Assembly: GCA_014925825.1 (NCBI GenBank)
Contig: JACGCK010000158.1
Span: 1 to 64,000, forward strand
Source of the DNA: Pholiota molesta
Taxonomy: Eukaryota > Basidiomycota > Agaricomycetes > Agaricales > Strophariaceae
Direction of reading: 5' to 3'
DNA: 64,000 nt
Shown: piece by piece, positions 1-11,312 of the stretch
How positions within the stretch are numbered: the first letter of the stretch is position 1
How the letters are laid out: each line of letters begins with the position of its first letter
Program-made: the position numbers and the translations under genes
The notes under the pieces: generated by a model
What the model was told of the DNA's origin: nothing
Database searches by the model: none
What the model saw: the letters and a program-made list of their open reading frames with translations, nothing else

Positions 1-103
1 CCGGATCCGTCAACGGTAGCATCTCGCGTATCAGGCTGGATAAGTACAAGTGTGGGGTGTACGTGGTGCGCTGGCCATGTATATGCGGCCTCGGATCTCA
101 GCA

Positions 104-345
104 CTAGGCTATACGGTGTCGGTGCTGGGCAGGTTGTGGAATCGACGACCTTGGCCGTAACGCGATGCTGATGAGGATTCCGACGACCACTGCAGAGACG
201 ACGACGACGATGATGATGGGTGGTGGTGGTGCTGTGCTGTAGGAACCGCGATGTGAGTTTCCGCCTGTAATTTGCGTGGTACTCGAGTCTGATTCGTCCT
301 TCAGCGGCTCTATGTATGTCGCCGCAGATGTTTGAACGTTCAGGT
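104..345 (-). pseudogene. Possible last exon of a single-pass membrane protein
   Basis: On the minus strand an open frame runs to a TAG at 104-106. It encodes a Ser/Thr-rich stretch, four prolines, a hydrophobic segment (IIIVVVVSAVVVGILISIA) and a short Arg/Pro/His-rich tail, the layout of a type I membrane protein end. The matching DNA near 53800-54000 on the plus strand is recognisable but no longer keeps this frame, so one or both copies may be decayed. No upstream exon with a signal peptide could be assigned, and no function is proposed. Confidence 0.25.
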
Positions 346-439
346 CGGACAGTGGTCACAAGTTTTCTAGCAAAGGCTCTTGGTGGTTTCGAATGTCCCT
401 CGACGGCAAATATGCGGTGCTCGAACCTCCAACGGCGCT

Positions 440-1950
440 AACGGTACAGAAAACGACATGCCATAATCCATTAGAAGAAATCGGTGAGCAACCCCACATT
501 CTGTCAGCGGTATGCGCAGACATTGACAGAGCAATTAGCGAATGACTATGGTGATGACGACGAAGAAGCGACGTGTCATTGGCAGGGAAGCCCGGTATCT
601 CTTTGTGATGTCCGTGGTGTCAAAGCCGCCTCGCTGACGCAGTGCCAAACAAGATGCGGCACGTCGACGTCCACAGCAGCGATGCCTTGACGCCGCATCC
701 CAGATTTCCAGTCTGCCACCCCGAATGCTACGCGCGTTCACGTTAGTCCAACCAGCATTCCCTCCCTCACAGCGCCGCCATGGGCAAAGCAAACCAGTGC
801 GACCGGGGGAGATGATCATTGAATAGATCTTTTCTGAACGCTCTCAGCAGGATGCGGCCCAACACGGAGGCTGGCGCAGGGATCTGGCGATCGGGGGGAT
901 ACGTGCAGCCCACCGGGGTGGTCATTGAGCGTGCAGGATCGCGACTTTGGCGGCCGATACAGCGCTTAGGCTCGTCTCTTGAGGTGTGGCGGGATGCGCG
1001 ACTTGCGTCGCAGATGCCTCTCGTGCCTTGTCTTCTTCTTCCGGCCCACTGCTCTGGCTGATGTGCGCATGGTTATTTTCGGGTACTTTCAAGAAGGCCA
1101 GCCATAAGAATCTGTATAATATCGAGGAGCGCTTGACGCCATACATCACCTTCTCGCGCCCCCTTCCCGCGCGGTATCGTATCGCCTGCAGAACGCGTCA
1201 GTCTATCGGGGGGTGGGGCTAGCTCCAGCTGGCATCAGAGTACGCGTCGCGCCCCAAGGGTGTTCCACGCGACGCTGCTGCCACGGCGCTGCGCAATCTG
1301 CCCAGCGCCAGCAGCATGCTCTGATACACTCTTTGGATCAGCAGCACCCCCCATGTGGACGTTTTTTTTTTCTTTTGTTGACGTTTGCGGCGCCATGCTG
1401 TGCTATGCTGCTGATGCACGCCGGTCGCTGAGATGAATTTGCGCGAGGACGGAGCGGATTTTGCATTTGTACTTATTTCGCGCAGGTACTGGGGCGCTGC
1501 GACGTGGTGTGCTGGTGGCGGGCATGCAGGCGCGGGGGCGCCTTGGTGCCCAATGTTGAAGTGTGTGCGTATTGGATTGGGCGATGGCGGTGTGCATCGC
1601 TGTATCGGCGTTTCCTCTGTTCTAGAAGCGGTGCGCACTTTGGCTGGCGCCACTGGCACGGATTTTTTTTGTGGGTGATGCTTGCAGCGCCTTGCTGCTG
1701 GCGATGATCATCGTTCGCTGAGATGGTTAGTGGCGGGCGGCGCGGACGCGTTTTTCCTTGTTGCGCGTAGGTATTGGCTGCGACGTGGCTTGCTGGTGGT
1801 GGTGCGCAATGTTGGAGTTTGTGCCGTATTGGATCGGGCGACGGAGGTGTGCATCGTATACGATCTGAACACGGTGTCTCCTCTGTTCTAGAGATAAGCT
1901 GGGATGTTGCTGCATCAAGCGCATTGCAATGAATGTGTTGATCATCAGAT
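440..1950 (+). repeat. Left arm of a 1.3-1.5 kb dispersed inverted repeat
   Basis: This stretch matches 52540-53770 in reverse orientation over several diverged blocks: around 440-820 (pairs with about 53410-53760), around 820-1300 (about 52900-53390) and around 1880-1950 (about 52550-52620). It also holds two tandem copies of a roughly 150-bp unit (about 1480-1630 and 1768-1895), each ending near CCTCTGTTCTAGA. Open frames exist on both strands but show no domain I recognise, so it is recorded as a repeat rather than a gene. Confidence 0.55.
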
Positions 1951-2782
1951 ATTTTAATCAATGCATGTCCGTGCAGGAGCATATATGACAGAAGATGTAT
2001 TCACACGACAAATCTTCATGTTTTCAAAACATATCGACGTCGATCCGTTCCAATGTATCAATGTTTGAAACTCGGGACCGTAATTATAAAGTGGAGCCTT
2101 GTACTTTTCCGTCTTCTATTCTTCCGTGATCAGAGGAATGGCTACGAATAGTGTCGTAACGCCAAACTTTAAGTCGCGTTAGATCGCATAAACAGTGAAC
2201 ACTGCAAGATGTGTGCGCTATGGATCAACAAAGAAAAACAGAGTTAATACAGAGGGCCGTATTTCCCATAGTTGTCCCATAGTATTAATTACGCCGACAT
2301 CTCTCCGCAACTCCATTTCACATTGATTTCACGAATGCCCTCGTCGCATCATGATTCGAAAACACCGATCATAATATCGCAGAAGGGCTATGCCATTGAA
2401 GCTAAGTTGGTTTATCTGTGGCAGCTCTGTGGGTGATTTAATGTGCACAGCGTGCTAAAATGATTACTCTGATTCCTCATATTTTTACTATTCCACATAC
2501 CAATTTCTCACTAATGATCATGTTGAGCGGCCTGTTGTTGATCGTGTTGAGCGGCCTGTTGATGATCATATTGAGCTCACATATATAGTACCACCAACCA
2601 TTATGTGTATGTGAAGAACAGCATATTTGATCAACGAGCGGTGATCGTCTGATTTTGATCCGATTCTCATATTTCAGACAAAGTGGTCGTTCTCCGTATA
2701 TATATGACCATAACCAACGCTGTAATGCTTCAGCACTCAGCACCACCTACTCGATTTACGATTGAATTCTTTCTCAAACGCA
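1951..2782. other. AT-rich intergenic region with a short tandem repeat
   Basis: No gene is apparent. A unit close to GTTGAGCGGCCTGTTG is repeated twice around 2520-2565, and a TATATATA box lies at about 2694-2703, 80-90 bases before the next start codon. Confidence 0.4.
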
Positions 2783-4090
2783 ATGTCACAGCTAGAGGTC
2801 CCAGTGAATATCGAGGAATCAGAGATAAACACTACCTTCAATTCATTTGCTTTGCTCATATTTGGAACTGGTACGTCTGGTTCACCACTGCCTGGAGTAC
2901 ATGCCTCAGCTAGAGACTGAATTACTATTGCAGGAATGTACACAATAGTTTACTTTCAAACTATGTATATTCACTGTAAGTTTTCAATTATTTTGTTTTA
3001 CGTTTATATTCATCTGATGAAAGTACAGTCCAAAGAAGCTCATCCAAGCACCGTCTGGTTCCAGCAACTACCACGTTACTATATTTGAGTAGCATGATCC
3101 AAACGGGCCTCCAGTGGTATATTACAAAATGGCAATTCGTTAACAATGGGGCCAGTCGAGATTCTGTCTTCCAGTCATTGATTGGCACACCTGAATGGTC
3201 CGATGTGTTGTATAATATCGCGGCATATTCTGGCTTCGTGCTTGCCGATGGACTTCTAGTGCGTACATATACCCCTCATGCATGTGCTCCGAATTTATCA
3301 CATCTTATAAACAGATATGGCGATGTTTCTTTGTATGGAATCGTTCATTTCGGGTGATTCTGCTGCTATTGCTATTGGTTACCATTGAAAGTGGTGAGCC
3401 CGAAAGCTATATAAAGATAGGGTCAAATTTAAATGACTCTTTTGATTTGCTTCAAGGATTGTTCTTGCTTCAAATCATACTTCATGTGATATACAGCAGT
3501 GGAATAGTGTCGATGGCCGCAGCAGAAAAGTTCGCCGACTTGCTAGCTGCAGCGTACTTTACATCAGCTGCCACCTCCCTTGCGGCAACGACCCTCATTG
3601 CGTACAGAATTTATTCTGTCCCAAAACAGGAAAACTGTTCCTCGAGAAGATTCAAGCAAATCCTCGATATAATTGTCCAATCCGGGGTCGTATATTCTTT
3701 ATCACTACTGACAATGGCAATAAGTACAGTTATAGTCAATGGCAACATAGTCGGCACCCAAAGCCTCGCTTTTCTCGCCTATGCCAATTCCTTGTCTGTT
3801 TTTATCCCAGTACGTGGCCCTTTCATATGTAACTTCTGCAGCCTAATTCTCTGTATTAACAATCTACTAAGGGAATATCGACAACCATCTTGGTTGCTCG
3901 TGTTAACCTTCTTGCTCCAGACACCACCTTTCCCTCGGGCTCAGTCCACTTGTCCGGACTTCAATTTCACGCGCGTTCCACCCAACATACAGGTACTCTG
4001 GAGGACAGGGAAATCACTCCAAGCACTGGTACCATTAACACTGATAGAATATCGGTTGGCGATAGGGAACAAGGTGACGCCAAAATGTAA
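2783..4090 (+). CDS. Multi-pass membrane protein, fungal DUF6533/DUF6534-like (copy 1)
   Basis: A spliced gene of about six exons starting at ATG 2783 and ending at TAA 4088-4090. In order it has a short polar N-terminus, a hydrophobic exon (GMYTIVYFQTMYIH), a helix around LLYLSSMIQTGLQW, a loop, a helix ending ADGLL, the family-typical IWRCFFVWNRSFRVI followed by a Leu-run, then helices around AAYFTSAATSLAATTLIAYRIY and RFKQILDIIVQSGVVYSLSLL, a final helix (STTILVARVNLL) and a polar tail. This matches the layout of the large Agaricomycete 7-helix membrane families whose ligand or substrate is unknown. The reading frame stays open across all proposed splice sites. Paralogues lie at 8629 and, inverted, at 57230. 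Function is not known. Confidence 0.75.
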
Positions 4091-4666
4091 TATAGATATA
4101 AGACGATTGTAAAATGTGCTTCAGAATTCGTACTCTAGATATCATGCTCGTTCATTCCCTCATTCTGGCCCCTTTCAGTTGTCGCTGCCAGAAGAACATC
4201 GTGCATGTAGCAACAGTTTCCTAAGCTATCCATCAGCGTCTGCAGAAGGGTTAGAATTGAAGAAGCGGCCAGGAAGCAGTTTTTCAGTGCAGCGAGATGA
4301 GAATAAGAACGAAGAGTCAGTTACAAGGTCCGTGCGCGTGTGAAAAACATTTACGGGTCCGTTCGCTTTGGACCCGCATTGCCTATTTTTGGCAGTCCCG
4401 GATCCGGCGACAAGCCTCTGCTCAATGACTCGCACGCTGCTCGCACGGCAAGAGGAGCTTTGGAGGCTGGTCGAAACCCTGGCCGCGGCATGCCAGCGGT
4501 ATGCGTCATCACCACCCCAGGGCGATAAATTTTGAACGTCAGGAGAGGTCAAGAGCCTTCATGACTAAACATACTGAATTTGAGGGCATCTTCTCACAGG
4601 GTACGCGAGCTTCTACTGATAACGTTGATGGCTCAGGTGCATTGCTGTCCAGCGATGTGAATCCGA

Positions 4667-4674
4667 TATAAAAC
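4667..4674 (+). promoter_or_regulatory. TATA box of SDR copy 1
   Basis: TATAAAAC lies 45 bases upstream of the ATG at 4719. The inverted paralogue has the same box at the same distance (minus strand, about 46837-46845). Confidence 0.5.
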
Positions 4675-4718
4675 AATCGTTCATCGCACCCCTCAGTACC
4701 ATTATCTTTTCATCCATC

Positions 4719-5786
4719 ATGTCTGGCCAAATTTATTTCGTTGCAGGAGCTTCACGAGGCATTGGTACGTCGACTGCACCTGGCCATTTCACATCCACTG
4801 AATTGCATCACAATTTACCGTACAGGCTTAGCCATCGTCGACTCGATCGCGTCCAAAGATCCCTCTGCCATCATCTACGCCGGCGTACGTGAACCCTCCG
4901 GCGGTGCCTCCCAGCTCGAAGAGCTGGTGGCCAAGTATCCTGGACGCGTCGAGATCGTAAAGTACGTCGCCGGGGACAAGGAAGGCAACGATGCCATTGC
5001 GGCGGAGATCAAGGCGAAGCACGGCCGTGTTGATACCGTGATTGCCAACGCAGGTGAGGTTCCCGTATTGTCTCTTCATTATGTTCCCTTTATATCTACC
5101 GTTAGGTATCGCCAATTACACCGGAAAGCTCCATGAAACGCCTGTGGACGTATTCCAGGAGCATTTCTCTGTACGCACGTTCTCTCTATGAAATTCAAGT
5201 TCCACGAAAGACTCACTCGATGCTAGGTCAACGTGCTCGGCCCCATCGTGCTCTTCCAATCCATCCGCGACGCGTTCCAAGCCAGCGCGCTACCACGTTT
5301 CGTCCCCATCAGCTCCGGCGCGGGAAGCCTGTCGTTGATTCATCCAGGAAGTCTGGACAAGGCGGCCTACGGGACAAGCAAGGCCGCGCTGAACTGGGTT
5401 ACGCGGAAGATCCACTATGAGAATGAATGGTTAGGTATGTGATTCCATTGCGATATTCTGTCACGAATGCATTCCTCTCTGACGCAGCCCGCAGTGGCGT
5501 TCCCCCAATGCCCTGGTCCGGTGGAAACCGATTTGAGTATGTGCCGCGTCCATTATTATTATTACGCGTCTACCTCACCCGATAGCTCACATTGCGTATG
5601 AATCTTCGCAACCATGCAGTGAACGTCATTTTGATAGAAAATGACATGCACAGCGAGCGCCTGAGGAGGACTATGCGTCAGCCCAACGTCACCGCGGATA
5701 TCTTGGTGGATATTATCTCGATTTCCACGCGCGAGAAAGATGGAGGGCAGTTCCACAATATAGAGGGTGGCATGCATCAATGGTAA
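4719..5786 (+). CDS. Short-chain dehydrogenase/reductase (copy 1)
   Basis: A classical SDR, an NAD(P)-dependent oxidoreductase of the Rossmann fold, probably cytosolic with unknown substrate. The spliced protein of roughly 250 residues opens MSGQIYFVAGASRGIG, the glycine-rich cofactor motif, interrupted by an intron at the final Gly. Further along are VIANAG, the catalytic serine in PISSGAGS, the YGTSK motif carrying the active-site Tyr and Lys, and the PGPVETD loop after the active site. The C-terminus is STREKDGGQFHNIEG, usual for fungal members of this subgroup. The start at 4719 follows a TATA box. Exons end near 4763, 5053, 5170, 5434 and 5534, with the last exon from about 5630. All key residues are present, so it should be functional. 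Confidence 0.85.
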
Positions 5787-5841
5787 TTCCTATCGCTGGT
5801 TCTGCCTCAGATGTGTCAGTCGGTGAGATGTGTCGGTCGAT

Positions 5842-6848
5842 TTAACCAGATGGAGCCTTACCGCTTGGTAATAGTGAGGTTTTTTTGGAGAATACAAGTC
5901 GGGATTGTACATAATGTGCAGAAGATTCGTTAAAGTCCAGCTGAGTAAACTTCAAGTGCATCGAGGAGATAGGACATGGGGCAGCAGTGATGGCATGAGA
6001 GCTAGAAGGGACATTGACGATCAATGATCGACGAGAGTCGCTAGAGCTGGCGAGCGTACGCAAAATCTGCACACGTAGAGGCCCTCAAGGCGTCGGGCTT
6101 GGAGAACGGGAGAAATGCCATCGTCAGTTAGAAGGGTTTTACGAGCGGTGGCGGAGAGTGGACATACCTTGATAGGTTACATAAAACGCGCAACGCTCCT
6201 CGTACGGTCTAGCAGCTAGCTTCATGAAAAGGATTCGCTTCCACATACTAGATTTCCCTTCGGCTTCCGTCTCCATCTCACCTCCTTGGACGTTCTACCG
6301 GAAGGAAACTTCAGTTTCCGTGATGGCCATGGAATCAGCGAGATTATAGCAGAGGGCAGGGTCCCGACGGAAGACGACGTGAGACCGGCGACATCCTTTG
6401 GGGATTCGAGGCAGATGTAGTGACCTGTTTCCTGGACGCAGAAGTAAGAAGAGGCAGTCAGATATCTGCACATGATCTTATCAGGTTTAATTTCGGGGTA
6501 GGAGGATCCCAGCTCACTCGCTCATCGCAACCCTTCTCGCTCTCAGGAACCCCTGGGACTCTGCGACTCCGGGAGTGATGATGCCTATCCCGCACACTCT
6601 TCGACACGAATGGTGTTTGTCGCGACATGGGAGGACGTGTTCAAATCGTCCGATTTGTGCTCATAGCGCATACCGAAATCTTTGAAGGGCGCGAAAACAT
6701 GCTACGCGAGATCTGGCGGATGAGAAGAGAGAAGTTTGTAATGGGAATGGAATGGGGAAGTGAGGTGAGGACCATCGGTATGTATTCGGAATGCGTATAG
6801 AATAACGTACCTAGATAACAGATTTGGCGATAATCGATAATCCATCAT
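5842..6848 (-). CDS. Hypothetical multi-exon protein, convergent with the SDR gene
   Basis: Several coding-looking exons can be read on the minus strand: one beginning at ATG 6848 (MMDYRLSPNLLSR), one with HVFAPFKDFGMRYEHKSDD, one with ETGHYICLESPKDVAGL and one with MWKRILFMKLAARPYEERC. The 3' end may be near 6024, or may reach 5842 in a frame ending in SLLPSGKAPSG, a block partly shared with DNA after the inverted SDR copy at about 45560-45620. I recognise no domain. The exon joins are uncertain, so treat the limits as approximate. Confidence 0.4.
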
Positions 6849-7149
6849 GCTTGACCTCGAGAACGCGTAACATGTAGTCAAAACTTGAAGATGACGCACG
6901 AAGGGCTTCTAGGTTCGAAAGACCCTCCTAGGAGACGCGAGGGAGACACAAACATGTCGGATGCCGGTTATTGCGAGACACATCATACGAGGGAAGGCCG
7001 CTAGCTTGAGTGCCTACCACATTGATCTGCCGACCGCTGCAAAACTGCTGGGATGGTCCAGCGGAAGGGAAACCCTTCGAGCAGAACTTTTGCGGAAGCT
7101 TAGACGGTTCAAAGTAAAAAGCACACAAGTAGAGGGCAAAAGCCGAGAA

Positions 7150-7440
7150 CGGGGGGCACAATGAAAGTTACAAGCATCGTGTATGGTTCAAGCAAGGATT
7201 CGGACCAGCGACCAGCGACCAGCGCTCGCTTCGGGCGGTCCCGTGTTTAGCGGCACACGGGCCGGCGACCCGCTCGACGCGCGTCCTTCGCGCACGACCT
7301 CGCGCAGGGGCTGGTGACGGGTGCGCAGGCACGAGCACGGAGACGCCCGTCGGGAAAGGGGGCGCATCCGCCGCGCCCAGGCCCACCCGGCGCCCGCTCC
7401 CGCTCACTGAATTAGAGGATTCAAATAGATAGGTATACGC
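7150..7440. other. GC-rich island without a recognisable gene
   Basis: About 200 bases (7200-7405) are far richer in GC than the AT-rich DNA on both sides and begin with the near-tandem GACCAGCGACCAGCG. Open frames here look like by-products of composition. It may be a short insertion or a remnant of another sequence; it does not look like a tRNA or rRNA. Confidence 0.3.
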
Positions 7441-8572
7441 GTTACTATTTCGTCAAGAATTTGTAAAATTGTAACGGTATATGGGGGTAAAATAAGTAAC
7501 ATCCTCTCGATATAAGTAATGGTGCTCAACTTAACTTTGGTAGAACGTAAAAAGAGCTATTGTATTCCAGCAGATTTCTGGCCCGTTTCGGCGAAGATTT
7601 TTGGGGTTGGGATGGCCGACTGAGTTAGCTGTCTGCGCGGTGTGAGCGAGTCGTGTGCGAGGTCCAAGATGCGCGTGGTGTGTGTGTGCGGGGCGTGCAA
7701 ATGCTGGGTGTGTGCGTGGTTCCGTGACGTTTCACTGACACTGACAGATCACCAAGCAAAGTGCCCTCACTCAGCCATGCGCACACACAGTCCCATCTTC
7801 AAATGCCAGATGGACAGCCCCAGTATCAAGCAGGATATCAAGCAGGAAGATGACCATGTCAAATATAGTATGATATGCGTACTTGCGCCCTCAGGTGGTT
7901 TGACAACTTTCTGCCGGCCATCCCATTCGGTTTCAATCCCACAGGGTTTTAATCCCGCAGTTTCCGAACCGGCCCAAACTCGTTAACTCGGAAATAACAT
8001 AGAATTGAGCATGTCAATAGCGTTCAAGACTGTGAGCTATCCGGCATGGCTAATTGGGCCAGCTATTGGCCAGAGCCGCTGACGAAGTGGCATTGTATTA
8101 ACTTACAGAATTTTTTTATATCTATTTATGCTTGCTGAACACCTTATTCAACAGGCTGACGCATCTCATCGTTTTCTACCTAGTCCAATTGAACGACGCC
8201 CACACCAGCCTGTTTCGCACATCTCAGGAGACGCTCAATGGGCACACCTTGTCTGAACAAGTTACTGAACTGAATTTATGTGATAAGACTAGACTAATTT
8301 CGGAATAAATCTCGCTCAAGAAGCTGTGTTAGTGTATCAGCGATAGATGTGCAAAGTAAGTATAGCGTTTCCGCCCTGCGGAATGTTAGATTGAATAGCA
8401 GAACAATTCAGTTACGAAATCTCAGAGGGGTAAGCATGTGGATGAAAACTGATTCCACATAAACATTACAGAATCATAGGACGAGTTGAGCTCTTGAAAC
8501 ATCAGAAATGTGTCAACGCCAGGAAATTTCAGAACAAAAACCTTATCATCTTCACATCGCTCCAATAAGTGA
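7441..8572. other. Intergenic region, no gene seen
   Basis: Mixed-composition DNA with short unconvincing open frames, the longest at 7642-7986, which has no recognisable motif and an odd bias. Nothing further is supported apart from the TATA box at its right end. Confidence 0.35.
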
Positions 8573-8580
8573 TATATAAA
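8573..8580 (+). promoter_or_regulatory. TATA box of membrane protein copy 2
   Basis: TATATAAA lies about 50 bases upstream of ATG 8629, the same geometry as the SDR genes in this window. Confidence 0.45.
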
Positions 8581-8628
8581 ACCTTCAACGCTTCAGAAAT
8601 TCGGTATCTCGACACTCTACGCTACAAT

Positions 8629-9902
8629 ATGTCGGAACTCTACATACCTGTGTCAATGGATATCCCAAAGTCAGCTATCATCAGCGCATTTGATGCCACC
8701 GTCGTTCATGTCTTTTTAATGGGTGCGTTTGCATGATCTCTGCTAAATTGCGGTAGAATAACTTTCTGGCAGGAATTTATATCGTAATTTACATCGGAAC
8801 GATGTATACTTATGGTAAGTTTCCGAGAAATCGCTGGGCATCGAATATTTGTCTGACAGATTCACAGTCCCAAGGAACGCTTCCAACCACCGCGTAATTC
8901 CAGCAACTATCACTATCCAATGCTTGAGTAGCATTGTCTATACTGGCTTTCAGTGGTCGAAATGAAAGGGCAATTCATTGGCAATGGGGGCACACGAAAC
9001 TCGGTCTTCTCACCGTTATACGCTAATCCAGAGTGGTTGGTTCTTGCAAGCGACATTGCGATCTATATTGTCTTGATACTTGCCGATGGGCTTCTTGTGC
9101 GTAAAACTCTTGTGTAAATGGGTTCAAGATTTACAGTATATCACGAACAGATATGGCGCTGTTTCTTTGTCTGGGGTCAGTCGTTTCGTGTCATATTGGT
9201 ACCGTCGTTTCTGCTCGTCGTTGAAATCGGTAGGTCCGGCAGTTATGCCGTCGCACGTCAACTAATACTTTTTTTTTCTATTTCAAGGGCTATTCTTGGC
9301 TCAGCCAGTGCTTCGCGCAGCATACAATAATTCAGCTGTGTCTCCGACATTAGCAGCCACATTCAATGACTTGGTGGTCACGGCATACTTTACCACATTT
9401 GCCACTAGCCTTATCACGACCGCCCTCATTGCCTATAAAATCTATTCGTCCTCCAGTCAGACAAGATTTTCCAGAAAATTATACAGGCACATCATCGATA
9501 TCGTTGTCCAATCGGGCGCAGTCTATTCGCTCACAGCACTGGCTACTGCCATAAGCGGTGTATTGCCCGGCTCAAATATAATACATACGCGGTCCATTTG
9601 CGCCCAAAACTACATCCAAGCTATCGGCGTTTATGTTTCTGTACGTTTTTTTTCTATCTATGCGTAGTTCCATTGAGCTAATAATTAGACAGGGATTGTC
9701 GGCAACCATTATGGTCGCTCGTGTTGGCCTTCTCTCTGCTAAGACCGTGTATCCCTCCACAGCACATTTCTCCGGGATCCAATTCCAGACGCCTACTAAC
9801 AAGCAGGCAGATGTTGAGGAAGGGCCAAATAATATTTCTCCTGACGTTGATAAAATGACATTCGCCGACGGAGAAAAGGTCGCAAGCGCCGTAACCAGGT
9901 AG
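8629..9902 (+). pseudogene. Multi-pass membrane protein, DUF6533/DUF6534-like (copy 2, frameshifted)
   Basis: Paralogue of the gene at 2783 with the same exon plan: first exon from ATG 8629, a hydrophobic exon GIYIVIYIGTMYTY, a helix ending GFQW, then ADGLL, IWRCFFVWGQSFRVI, AYFTTFATSLITTALIAYKIY, RHIIDIVVQSGAVYSL and a final GLSATIMVARVGLLS. Near 8960-8975, just after FQW, the frame runs into TGA; one base is missing relative to copy 1, whose frame continues, and the downstream frame is again perfect. This could be a recent inactivating deletion or a sequencing error. The stop codon TAG (9900-9902) abuts the outer terminal inverted repeat of the transposon nest, so the last codons may come from the insertion. 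Confidence 0.65.
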
Positions 9903-10256
9903 ACTTTGTTTAATCAAAGCCTTACCCCTTGAATTCTGTTTAAACAGTTTAAACATTAAACAAGGACTGTGTTTATCAGACGTTTATAGCTTTGTTTAAT
10001 CTCCATGTTTCTGTTTAAACACTCGAAGATGTTTGTTTAAACACCAGATATATTTGTTTCAACACTAAATACATTTGTTTAAACACTAACTACTACGTCT
10101 GTTTAAACACTAACTACTACGTCTGTTTAAACACTAACTACATCTGTTTAAACATGAACTACGTCTGTTTAAACACTAACTACGTCTGTTTAAACACTAA
10201 CTATGTCTGTTTAAACACTAACTATGTCTGTTTAAACACTAACTACGTCTGTTTAA
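9902..10256 (+). repeat. Left outer terminal inverted repeat with GTTTAAAC array
   Basis: The outer 200 bases are unique sequence shared with the right end. From about 10070 a 21-bp unit (CTGTTTAAACACTAACTACGT) repeats, with two early copies carrying an extra three bases. Each unit holds the palindrome GTTTAAAC. Confidence 0.85.
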
Positions 10257-11007
10257 CCATGCCATTGGTCGTCCGGCCGGCTCGTTGCTCGCTGTCCTCG
10301 CGCTGTCTCGTCGTTATGTGTTGCGGTTCGTGATCCGTGACCCATCGCGCTCGCAGCTTGTCGCCGTGCCGCCCATCCTGCTTGTGCCCTGTGGTACTTG
10401 CGCTGACATGCTCGCGGGCAGTTGCACTCCCGTCGTCATACTAGTCGACGTCCTTGCTAGCCGTTGTCCTCGCTGGTGGTGGTCGTTGCTGGTCGTGCTG
10501 TTGCTAGCCGCCGCCGCCGCCATCGCTTGCCATCATCCTCGCTGGTTGTGACCTCGTCGTTGTTGGCCAATGTTGTCCTCCAGGGGTTGTGGTCATTGCT
10601 GGCCATGGTGGTGGTGGTGGTCGAGCTAGAGCCGGCCCACATCCCTCGTTGGAGGGGAGGGGCACACGGCGAGGGGTAGGCGAGGGCGCCGTTGAGTGGG
10701 AGAAATGGGACGGCGGCGGCAAAGGAGATGCGTGAGGCGTGAGGCGGGCGCTCGTGAGTCATCGTCCACTCGGCAGAGGGCATGGACCTAACAGGTAGAG
10801 GGTGTTAGCTGGGGGCTGGTTGGAACGGCGGTCTACATACCTTTGAGATCTCCCTCTCTCGGGTCTTCCCTTTTTTCTTCGTCCCCTGGTCTCCATACTT
10901 GGAGGGGCGGATCTTGATGAGGCGAGTGGTGAGGCCTGAGGGACGCGGCGGAGGTGGGTTGGATGTTGGACGGTTGAAGCTGAGAAGGTCAACGTGGCAC
11001 GTGGAAT
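10257..11007. other. Internal DNA of the outer element, no gene supported
   Basis: Low-complexity, GC-rich sequence with GTGGTGGTGG and similar runs. Open frames on both strands are compositional (Ala/Ser/Arg-rich) and carry no domain. Confidence 0.4.
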
Positions 11008-11066
11008 AATCAACAAAGAATTCAAGCTCCGCTTGCCGAAAGCGGAGCTTGAATTCTTTGTTGATT
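11008..11066. repeat. Perfect 27-bp inverted repeat with 5-base loop
   Basis: Arm 11008-11034 is the exact reverse complement of arm 11040-11066, with loop GCCGA between. The pairing extends outward by four more pairs if one G-T is allowed. It ends 28 bases before the retrotransposon and lies near the middle of the reconstructed outer element. Confidence 0.9.
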
Positions 11067-11094
11067 GTTCGCAGTTGTTGAACTTCGACGTTTT

Positions 11095-11237
11095 TGTTAT
11101 GATCAAGTCCGTAGTTAGTCATGTGTTTTGTCTCACCTAGCTTACTTAGTCCGTACGTAGCTCACTTGTACGTCTCGTCGAAACAACGCGTATCTTAACT
11201 CGTTATTCACGTCCTCGCCAAGTCCCTGACCGTAACA
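11095..11237 (+). repeat. 5' LTR
   Basis: 143 bp, identical to 16772-16914, bounded by TGTTA...TAACA. The self-priming geometry predicts that the transcript starts near 11177. Confidence 0.97.
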
Positions 11238-11239
11238 GT

Positions 11240-11249
11240 TTGTTTCGAC
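11240..11249 (+). promoter_or_regulatory. Self-priming primer binding site
   Basis: TTGTTTCGAC, two bases after the LTR, is the exact reverse complement of GTCGAAACAA at 11177-11186 inside the same LTR. I saw no evident tRNA 3'-end match. In Tf1-type elements the first bases of the RNA fold back to this site and, once cleaved, prime minus-strand synthesis; this layout predicts the same here. Confidence 0.75.
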
Positions 11250-11312
11250 CACAACCTAAAAGCTTATCTCGTCTATTTTTGTCTATCTCGCTTCTATCGC
11301 CCTTTTCGCACA

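Larger units (their letters stand above)
4240..5900 (+). repeat. Segmental duplication: SDR gene with upstream and downstream DNA
   Basis: Similarity to the reverse strand of about 45560-47360 begins some 480 bases upstream of the SDR start (shared GGAAGCAG, TCCGTGCGCGTGT and GGCATGCCAG blocks) and runs through the gene to a short block past its stop (TATTCTCCAAAA then TACCAAGCG). The non-coding upstream part is conserved enough to align by eye, which points to duplication of a whole segment rather than of the coding region alone. Confidence 0.6.

Noticed and set aside
5180..5240. Frame breaks in SDR copy 1 as signs of a pseudogene
   Set aside because: All breaks coincide with short introns at positions shared by the other two copies.
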